Below, piece by piece: positions 1 through 5,232 of a DNA stretch of 6,345 nucleotides (position 1 is the first letter of the stretch; every line of letters begins with the position of its first letter). The notes beneath the pieces are model-generated. The model saw only the letters and a program-made list of their open reading frames with translations, searched no databases and was not told the origin of the DNA. A program made the position numbers and the translations under genes. Origin of the DNA: Nitrospira sp. (GTDB taxonomy: Bacteria > Nitrospirota > Nitrospiria > Nitrospirales > Nitrospiraceae); contig JABMDG010000056.1 in assembly GCA_015904045.1 (NCBI GenBank), forward strand, positions 3,690 to 10,034, given 5' to 3'.

Positions 1-99
1 CTTGCCGGTGATCACCGGCTTGGCCGTCCAGTTTTTGACCGTGGCCTCCAAGGCCACATCGCTGTCATGGATCTTGAACGACAATCGTTTGATCTCGGC
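1..99. repeat. Left copy of 99-bp terminal direct repeat
   Basis: Bases 1-99 are identical to 6247-6345 and in the same orientation. They lie within the AsmA-like coding frame. An exact repeat reaching both ends is the usual sign of a circular contig, or of a de Bruijn-graph overlap in which the repeat length reflects the k-mer size. Confidence 0.97.
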
Positions 100-2352
100 G
101 CCGTTACGCACCAGCTTGACACGGGCATAGAGATCCTGAATGGGGCCCTCGGCGCCTCCGGCCATCAAGCCGTTCGTCAGCGCCATCCACCCGGTAATCC
201 GCCAGGCTTGCCAATCCTTGCCCTTTCCTTTGACGTCAAGAGAGACTTCTATATTTCCGGCCTCGAAACCGCTTTTTGAAATCCACTCCGGCACTCGAGA
301 CAGGGACAAGGCCCCGGTCGTCACTGAAGCATCGATACTAAATGGATCGCCGAACCGCATACTTCCCTTGGCCGGAATCCGGATCGACGGCAGAATCAGC
401 TCCACCCGGTTCACCATCAGGGCGTCGGCCTTGGTCACGTCGCCCTCGAATGCGATGGTTGCCGGCGCGCCAATGGGCTTTTCGCCCAAAACCGGCAGAA
501 TGAACATCGACTCATCGAACACGACCGTGCCGCGGAGGTGAGGCGCCGCCGTTGAGCCGGACAGTGTAACGGCCGCTCCGATAATGCCTTCGAATGAACC
601 AGGCGGCGCGGCGCCTCCGGACACCAGGCTCATCAGATGTGCGGCATCCCCTCGCGCCTGAACAGACACATCTTGAAATACGCTCGCGCTTCCACCGGTG
701 ACCGTCCCGTGAACCTGCACCGCCACATCTCCGAGGTCGCCGGTCACTTCCTCGAGTTGCGTCGATCCCTCAGTCAAGATGAATCGCCCTTGCAGCCCCG
801 TGAGCCGTTCCGGCAGCGCTGAATGAGTCAGGCTCACGGATTGAACCGTAATCTCTCCTCCGGCAAAGGTAATGCCTCCCGGCTGGGTCAACGCACCGAC
901 GAGGCGGAAGGTAGGCCGGGCCGTGCCTTCCACATCCCGAACTCCGGCCATCACCTGGGTCAATCGTTCAACCTTCATCGTCTGGGCCAGAAAATCCACC
1001 AGATGCGAGGCCGTCATCTCGCCCGTCACTTCCAGTTCGAGCCATGGACCTGCCTCAAGAAACGAGACGACTGCCTTTCCATCCGTCAACCGAATCGTGC
1101 CATAGTTCCCCGTCACACCGGTGATGCGCATGCGCCCGGGCTCCACGTACACCACCGCCGCCAGATCGCCGGCTGTAACACGGTCCTGGCCGATCAGGCC
1201 CTGTGCCTCCTGGATACGGAACTCTCCCGTCACCGAAAGCGCAGCCTCGGCCGAGGCGGTCCCGGTCAGAGTCGCATTCATCACCTGCACCTTGCCGTCG
1301 ACCTGCCGATCGGCCAACCACGCAGACATCTGTGGGTCGATCCACGCAGTCGGCACGGTGTTGAGCAATTGCGCCAATGACACCAGCGAACTGCTGAGAG
1401 TGATCGCAAATGTGGGTTGCAACGTCATGAGGCCGGCGAGATTCGCTTTGCCGGTCAGCGCCATTTCGTTCAAACGCGCTGAGAGATCGGACAAGACCAG
1501 ATCGTATCCGGCAACGCCGGGCATGACGTGAACGGAACTTTGGAGCGTCAGCGCTCCCTGAAGGCGATCCGGAATGGGCTGAGAGCCGATGAACTCAACC
1601 GCATCACGAATGTTCACCGTCTTGGCATCCAGACGGCCGTCGAACTGAAACACCAGCGGCGGCTCAACCGGCGCCTGCTCGGTCAGTGACACCGGTTTTT
1701 CCGCTCGTCGAATCTCCCCATCCAGCGAGACCATCGCCGGCCCTCGTTGTCCTGAAGGAATGCCCGAGACATGGAGATCCGCAACCCCGCGCTCCGGATG
1801 AATCAGGAGTCTGGCATTCACCTGTTCCAGCTTGAGAGAGCGGACACCATCCGGCCTGGCCGAATCGACCAGAGTCAGAGCGCCGTTGACGAGTTTGGCC
1901 TCCCGGATCATGAGCATCCTGGCCATCGCGCCCACAGTCTGCTGATCCGCCTCCGCCTGATCGCTCACACCACCCGGCACATTCCACTGGCCGGCTTCAT
2001 TGCGTCGAAGTGTGAGCGCCGGCTCTTCGATCAGCAACCGTTTCCCCACGATTTGCTTGCGGAGCAGCGGCAGCAGGCGCACGACCAAATCGACTCGCTT
2101 GGCGGTCAGCATCACGTCATCAGAATGGGGATCGTGAATCGTGACCTCGGACAATTCCACACGGATGCTGGGAAAGACCACGAGCTTCACATGACGCACG
2201 TCGATCTTCCGCCCGAGGCTTTCCTCAAGCTGATCCAACACAAATTGCTTGAGATAGTTTTCGCCGGTCAGTTGCTTGGAAAACAACAGAAAGGCAGCGG
2301 CACAGACGACCAGGGCGAGAAGAACAAGGAGTCCAAGACGAAGACGGGACAC
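1..2352 (-). CDS. AsmA-family protein, N-terminal part (continues at 6246 if circular)
   Basis: The minus-strand frame is open without a stop from 2400 down to base 1 and runs off the window. I place the start at the GTG at 2352-2350, giving residues 1-784. The protein opens with a short basic stretch and one hydrophobic segment at about residues 5-24 (LGLLVLLALVV), then polar sequence beginning KQLTGENYLKQFVLDQLEE. This is the usual AsmA pattern: an inner-membrane anchor followed by a long beta-rich periplasmic domain. Short alternating beta-strand-like repeats (for example ITGVTGNYGTIRLTDG) fill the rest. In E. coli, relatives such as YhdP and TamB help move phospholipid between inner and outer membrane; that role here is inferred. 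An in-frame ATG at 2400 is an alternative start but lies in sthA-derived sequence beyond the suspected junction, so the native start could also have been lost. The gene opposes sthA head to head. Confidence 0.85.
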   Translation of the reverse strand, partial: MSRLRLGLLVLLALVVCAAAFLLFSKQLTGENYLKQFVLDQLEESLGRKIDVRHVKLVVFPSIRVELSEVTIHDPHSDDVMLTAKRVDLVVRLLPLLRKQIVGKRLLIEEPALTLRRNEAGQWNVPGGVSDQAEADQQTVGAMARMLMIREAKLVNGALTLVDSARPDGVRSLKLEQVNARLLIHPERGVADLHVSGIPSGQRGPAMVSLDGEIRRAEKPVSLTEQAPVEPPLVFQFDGRLDAKTVNIRDAVEFIGSQPIPDRLQGALTLQSSVHVMPGVAGYDLVLSDLSARLNEMALTGKANLAGLMTLQPTFAITLSSSLVSLAQLLNTVPTAWIDPQMSAWLADRQVDGKVQVMNATLTGTASAEAALSVTGEFRIQEAQGLIGQDRVTAGDLAAVVYVEPGRMRITGVTGNYGTIRLTDGKAVVSFLEAGPWLELEVTGEMTASHLVDFLAQTMKVERLTQVMAGVRDVEGTARPTFRLVGALTQPGGITFAGGEITVQSVSLTHSALPERLTGLQGRFILTEGSTQLEEVTGDLGDVAVQVHGTVTGGSASVFQDVSVQARGDAAHLMSLVSGGAAPPGSFEGIIGAAVTLSGSTAAPHLRGTVVFDESMFILPVLGEKPIGAPATIAFEGDVTKADALMVNRVELILPSIRIPAKGSMRFGDPFSIDASVTTGALSLSRVPEWISKSGFEAGNIEVSLDVKGKGKDWQAWRITGWMALTNGLMAGGAEGPIQDLYARVKLVRNGAEIKRLSFKIHDSDVALEATVKNWTAKPVITGK

Positions 2353-2368
2353 ACCACCCCCCAGCAGG
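2350..2368. other. Junction J1: sthA interior joined to 5' end of AsmA-like gene
   Basis: Right of about 2368 the plus strand reads mid-protein SthA. Left of about 2350 the minus strand reads the membrane anchor of the AsmA-like protein. No intergenic space, promoter or sthA 5' half lies between, so two sequences that do not normally adjoin meet here. The exact base cannot be fixed without native copies of both loci. Confidence 0.7.
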
Positions 2369-3066
2369 TCATGGAGGTTCGATGGGACGGCGCCGCCCAT
2401 GTCGTCACGACGTTGAAAGACAACCCTCCGGTCAAGAGCGAGAAGCTGTTGGTCGCCCTGGGCCGGCAAGCCAGCCTCGAGGATCTGAATTTGGCGGCGG
2501 CAGGCCTCACGGCTACGGAAAAAGGCACGGTTTCAGTCAACCAGTTCTGCCAGACGGATGTCCCGCACATCTATGCCGTCGGCGACATGGTCGGGGCTCC
2601 GGCACTCGCCTCAAAAGCGATGGAACAAGGGCGCAGAGCCGTCAGGCATGCCCTGAACCTGCCGGTCGGCGATGCCGCGTCGACCATCCCCCTTGGAATC
2701 TACACAATTCCTGAAATGGCCAGCATCGGTCTCGATGAAGAGGCTGCCCGTGAACGCTATCGAAATCCACTCATCGGACGGGCGAAGTTTGAAGAAGTCG
2801 CCAGAGCGCAAATATCGGGGGCCGGCCAAGGCCTCCTCAAAATGGTGGCAGACCCCTCAGGCGAGCGGCTGCTCGGGGTGCAGATCGTGGGAGACTCGGC
2901 AACAGAATTGGTTCATGTCGGGCAATCCGCTCTTCAGCAAGGCGCCAACATCGAATTCTTTATCGACAACATCTTCAACTTTCCCACCTATGCCGAGAGC
3001 TATCGCATCGCCGCCCTGGACATCCTCGGACAAGCGGCCAAACGCAAAACCGCTGAGGCTGCATAG
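2365..3066 (+). CDS. sthA: Soluble pyridine nucleotide transhydrogenase, C-terminal half (5'-truncated)
   Basis: About 232 residues ending at TAG 3064-3066 match the second half of a Si-specific NAD(P)+ transhydrogenase, a cytosolic FAD protein that exchanges hydride between NAD(H) and NADP(H). Recognisable homology begins near VMEVRWDG and includes the SEKLLVALGRQ segment. The second FAD-binding motif follows (TDVPHIYAVGD, about 2548-2586), then the MEQGR helix and the dimerisation domain from about 2690 on. In that domain the motif is FNFPTYAESYRIAALD: Phe-Pro stands where dihydrolipoamide dehydrogenase and glutathione reductase have the catalytic His-Pro, which points to SthA and not Lpd. 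Family members are about 465 residues, so the N-terminal FAD Rossmann fold and much of the NAD domain are missing. The frame stays open upstream to 1771, but that part is the antisense of the AsmA-like gene, not SthA. As it stands the gene has no proper start and should be non-functional. It converges on pilZ. Confidence 0.85.
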   Translation, partial: QVMEVRWDGAAHVVTTLKDNPPVKSEKLLVALGRQASLEDLNLAAAGLTATEKGTVSVNQFCQTDVPHIYAVGDMVGAPALASKAMEQGRRAVRHALNLPVGDAASTIPLGIYTIPEMASIGLDEEAARERYRNPLIGRAKFEEVARAQISGAGQGLLKMVADPSGERLLGVQIVGDSATELVHVGQSALQQGANIEFFIDNIFNFPTYAESYRIAALDILGQAAKRKTAEAA

Positions 3067-3070
3067 CCAT

Positions 3071-3101
3071 CCCCTTGCCCCTTTGCCCCTTGGCCCTTGC
3101 C
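3071..3101. repeat. Short imperfect tandem repeat, CCCCTTG-like
   Basis: Four imperfect copies of a 7-8 base unit (CCCCTTG, CCCCTTTG, CCCCTTGG, CCCTTG) lie just after the sthA stop in the 94-bp gap between the convergent sthA and pilZ genes. The stretch is low-complexity and C/T-rich. I see no strong hairpin with a T-run, so I do not call it a terminator. Confidence 0.6.
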
Positions 3102-3160
3102 TACGACAGGCCCTCACAGTCAGACGCATCTGCATCAACCAGGATCAGCGCAGCAGATCG

Positions 3161-3511
3161 TTACAATGCCTCCTCGGCCTGATTCTCTCGTTCGTAGGGT
3201 TCCACTTCCAGCTCCTTCACCACATGCTGAAGCCTGGCCCACCCATCCGGGGTAAGATCGACGAACTCCAATCCAAAGAAATCGTCACGGCACCAGCGAA
3301 CGATGGCTTTTTTGACCTGAAGCGGCGGCTCTTCGTCTGACACTTCAATGCGCATTTCGATTTCTGTGCCCGAGTGTACGTGAGTGCTGCTGAAGACTCT
3401 GCAGCCTCGAATAGACAAATCTCCAAGGATACCGACACCGGAAACGATATTGGTGGAACTGAAGGAACTCCGGAATTGAACGGGAAACCGAGCGTCTTTT
3501 CTATTCTCCAT
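3161..3511 (-). CDS. Single-domain PilZ protein (putative c-di-GMP receptor)
   Basis: A complete 116-residue cytosolic protein, ATG 3511-3509 to TAA 3163-3161. The PilZ c-di-GMP-binding signature is present in both parts: RxxxR as R4-K-D-A-R8 next to the N-terminus and [D/N]xSxxG as D31-L-S-I-R-G36. The beta-barrel end motif VRWCRDDFFGLEF occupies about residues 71-83, followed by a C-terminal helix of about 20 residues and an acidic tail. The length fits a stand-alone PilZ adaptor. Such proteins bind cyclic di-GMP and relay it to motility, polysaccharide or other targets; the target is unknown here. No enzymatic or receiver domain is attached. It lies 28 bp behind the rtcB remnant on the same strand, so it was probably cotranscribed with rtcB or with the M24 gene. 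A GAGG ribosome site supports the start. Confidence 0.88.
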   Translation of the reverse strand: MENRKDARFPVQFRSSFSSTNIVSGVGILGDLSIRGCRVFSSTHVHSGTEIEMRIEVSDEEPPLQVKKAIVRWCRDDFFGLEFVDLTPDGWARLQHVVKELEVEPYERENQAEEAL

Positions 3512-3519
3512 ACGCCAAA

Positions 3520-3523
3520 CCTC
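3520..3523 (-). promoter_or_regulatory. Ribosome binding site of the PilZ gene
   Basis: The minus strand reads GAGG 8 bases before the ATG at 3511, inside the 28-bp gap after the rtcB stop. This is good spacing and fixes the PilZ start. Confidence 0.6.
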
Positions 3524-3539
3524 GTGCGGGGATGTCGGG

Positions 3540-3910
3540 TTACCCCTTTATATTGCCGATGGGCCGTAATTCCGCCACTACTTTTGTGATTCCCGCCCGA
3601 TTGACCAATGCGACGACGTCCGAGATATTCTTGTAGGCAAAGCCTGCCTCTTCGGCAAGGCCCGACTGGAGACCGCCTTCACCATAATGCCCTGGTGCTG
3701 CATCTGCTGCTGAAGCTGCTCTCCGCGAATCGCCCGCTTCGCCTGCGTACGCGACATCGTACGTCCGGCCCCATGCATCGTCGAAGCGAACGTGTCGCGC
3801 ACCGCATTCTCAGTCCCTGCGAGCAAATAGGACCCGGTTTGCATCGACCCGCCGCAAATAACCGGCTGGCCTGTCGCACGATCACGGAGTGAAAAATCGA
3901 TGTGCCACAT
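3540..3910 (-). pseudogene. rtcB: RNA-splicing ligase RtcB, C-terminal remnant with frameshift
   Basis: Only the C-terminal fifth of RtcB remains, a GTP- and Mn-dependent ligase joining 2',3'-cyclic-phosphate (3'-phosphate) and 5'-OH RNA ends. Homology is clear from ATGQPVICGGSM (about 3878) through TGSYLLAGTE and the HGAGRTMSR motif, whose His is the guanylylated residue of the family (His404 in Pyrococcus, His337 in E. coli). After VKAVSSR the frame is lost at about 3661-3663. Shifting by one base restores GLAEEAGFAYKNISDVV and the family-typical terminus RPIGNIKG, with TAA at 3542-3540. The repaired stretch from the active-site His to the end is 78 residues, the same as His404 to the end of the 481-residue Pyrococcus enzyme. 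About 360 N-terminal residues, including most of the metal site, are absent, so no ligase can be made. The start at ATG 3910 is only a lower bound on the fragment edge; its frame stays open to a TTG at 3958. Confidence 0.87.
3661..3663 (-). other. One-base deletion frameshift in the rtcB remnant
   Basis: Codons above this point have phase 1 and those below have phase 2, which corresponds to one missing base. The minus strand has CGGGCC here; one more G (CGGGGCC) would restore SSRGLAEEA in frame. A lost base in a G run may be true decay or a homopolymer sequencing error. Confidence 0.75.
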
Positions 3911-3954
3911 TTCGCTCCTAGCCGGTGAGACTCTGCGGGGCCTGCGTATCGGAA
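3881..3954. other. Junction J2: end of M24 gene joined to interior of rtcB
   Basis: The M24 stop is at 3955-3957 and recognisable RtcB begins about 75 bases later, in the middle of the RtcB protein. Some 360 rtcB codons that should lie here are gone. The 74 bases between match neither protein clearly. They include TAGGAG ending 4 bases before the ATG at 3910, which could let the remnant be translated as a short peptide. Confidence 0.65.
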
Positions 3955-5109
3955 TCAAGAATCTTGAAGTTCGAACGACTTGGGAAAGTCGGTGAGATTG
4001 CGGCAGCCATCCTTCGTCACGAGAACCATGTCTTCAATTCTCACCGCTCCCAAACCCGGGTAGTAGAGCCCCGGTTCAACCGTGACCACATGGCCTTCTT
4101 GCAGAAGAGAACCGGTTCGACTGATGCGCGGCGCTTCATGAATATCCAACCCCACGCCATGGCCGGTTCCATGAAAATACCCTTGCATGCGCCCATTCAC
4201 CACGCCGGTCTTAAACCCTGCCTTGTCGAATCGCGCGCAGATCCCTTGATGAATCTTCATCCCGTCGGCGCCGTCCTTGACCTTATCGATCGCTTCTTCT
4301 TGAGCATCCTTGACGGTTTGATACAGCCGCTTCAGTTCAGGAATCGGCGCCCCCCGAACGACCGTGCGGGACATGTCGGCAAAATACCGGCTGGTGGCCG
4401 ACCGGGGAAACACATCGAAAATGATGCTGCGGCCTGCAGGCAACGGACCGCTGCCTTCATTGTGGGGATCGCAGGCCTGTTCTCCTCCGGCCACGATCGT
4501 GTGCTGCGCGACACAGTCCCGCTCCATCAGCTTCACGTTGATCAGCTTCTTAATCCGCTCGGACGTCAACACCTCTCCGTCGAGATGGAGCCATCCCCGC
4601 TCGATCGTCGCCCGTCGGACAGTCTCAAACGCCGCCGCGACGGCTTCTTCCGTGGCGCGCTGCGCCGCTTCGATATGGCGAATTTCATCGGCGGTTTTCA
4701 CCACCCGTTGCTCATAAAACGGATCCCGCTTGGGTTTTAGGCTATAGCCGAGTTCCTGAAGCCTGGTGGCATGGATGAATGGGAAATTCGCCGGCACCAA
4801 GAGGCGGCGAATTTTGAAGTCTTTCAACACCACATGCACAATATCGACCGTCGTCGGGTCCTTGATGCCCTGCGCTTTTGCTTTTTGTTCGAGCTCGGAA
4901 TAGGACAACACGCGGTCGACCGAGGCCTGAGCCCTGGCACGATCCATTTCAAGATCGCTCATCACCAGCAGGCGTTCCCCCTTGATCTCCATATAGATGA
5001 AGGAGTCCGGCGCGATAAATTTGGTGGCGTAATAGAGGTTCGAATCCTGTTCGCTCGCAGCAATAAAGAGCGTCGCAATTTCCGGTTGGGAAACGGCAGC
5101 GCGTTTCAT
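3955..5109 (-). CDS. M24-family metallopeptidase (Xaa-Pro peptidase-like)
   Basis: A complete 384-residue protein, ATG 5109-5107 to TGA 3957-3955. The first ~130 residues resemble the creatinase-type N-terminal domain; the pita-bread catalytic domain follows from about 140. All five expected metal ligands can be seen: D232 (IIFDVFP), D245 (FADMSRT), H317 (GTGHGVG), E345 (TVEPGLYYPG) and E359 (VRIEDM). The accessory H324 (DIHEAP) and the PHN loop (215-217) are also present. Such enzymes use two divalent metals to cleave peptides, typically Xaa-Pro bonds, in the cytosol. There is no signal peptide. The segment after the first Asp reads D-V-F where many members have D-x-G, so this may be a subfamily with a different substrate; I do not assign pepP or pepQ. 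It has its own predicted promoter (5191-5219) and no strong Shine-Dalgarno. It follows the AsmA-like gene by 123 bp. Confidence 0.9.
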   Translation of the reverse strand: MKRAAVSQPEIATLFIAASEQDSNLYYATKFIAPDSFIYMEIKGERLLVMSDLEMDRARAQASVDRVLSYSELEQKAKAQGIKDPTTVDIVHVVLKDFKIRRLLVPANFPFIHATRLQELGYSLKPKRDPFYEQRVVKTADEIRHIEAAQRATEEAVAAAFETVRRATIERGWLHLDGEVLTSERIKKLINVKLMERDCVAQHTIVAGGEQACDPHNEGSGPLPAGRSIIFDVFPRSATSRYFADMSRTVVRGAPIPELKRLYQTVKDAQEEAIDKVKDGADGMKIHQGICARFDKAGFKTGVVNGRMQGYFHGTGHGVGLDIHEAPRISRTGSLLQEGHVVTVEPGLYYPGLGAVRIEDMVLVTKDGCRNLTDFPKSFELQDS

Positions 5110-5190
5110 GAACGAAAGAACAGCGGGTGAGGAGTGAGCATCTGGCCTGATACGGGCGTGTGTGTCTGACTCATCAGCATCGTGATGTGG

Positions 5191-5219
5191 ATGCTAACAT
5201 GGGGGCGGGAGTCGGTCAA
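5191..5219 (-). promoter_or_regulatory. Predicted sigma70-type promoter for the M24 gene
   Basis: On the minus strand TTGACC (5219-5214; five of six match TTGACA) is followed by a 17-base spacer and TAGCAT (5196-5191; four of six match TATAAT). A TGT just before it gives an extended -10. It lies in the gap between the AsmA-like stop and the M24 start and predicts a leader of about 75 bases. The prediction is by eye only. Confidence 0.5.
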
Positions 5220-5232
5220 GAATAAGGCTCCG

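Noticed and set aside
823..1380. Plus-strand 185-codon open frame
   Set aside because: It is exactly antisense, in the same triplet phase, to the AsmA-like frame; its composition is Arg/His-rich low-information sequence with no recognisable domain.
2365..3066. Dihydrolipoamide dehydrogenase (lpd) as the identity of the flavoprotein fragment
   Set aside because: The catalytic His-Pro of Lpd is replaced by Phe-Pro within an FNFPTYAESYR motif, which fits SthA.
3655..3670. Programmed -1 frameshifting in rtcB
   Set aside because: No slippery X-XXY-YYZ heptamer is present and the gene is already truncated; a simple deletion explains it.
3925..4740. Plus-strand 271-codon open frame
   Set aside because: It lies opposite the M24 gene, whose complete set of catalytic residues proves the coding strand.
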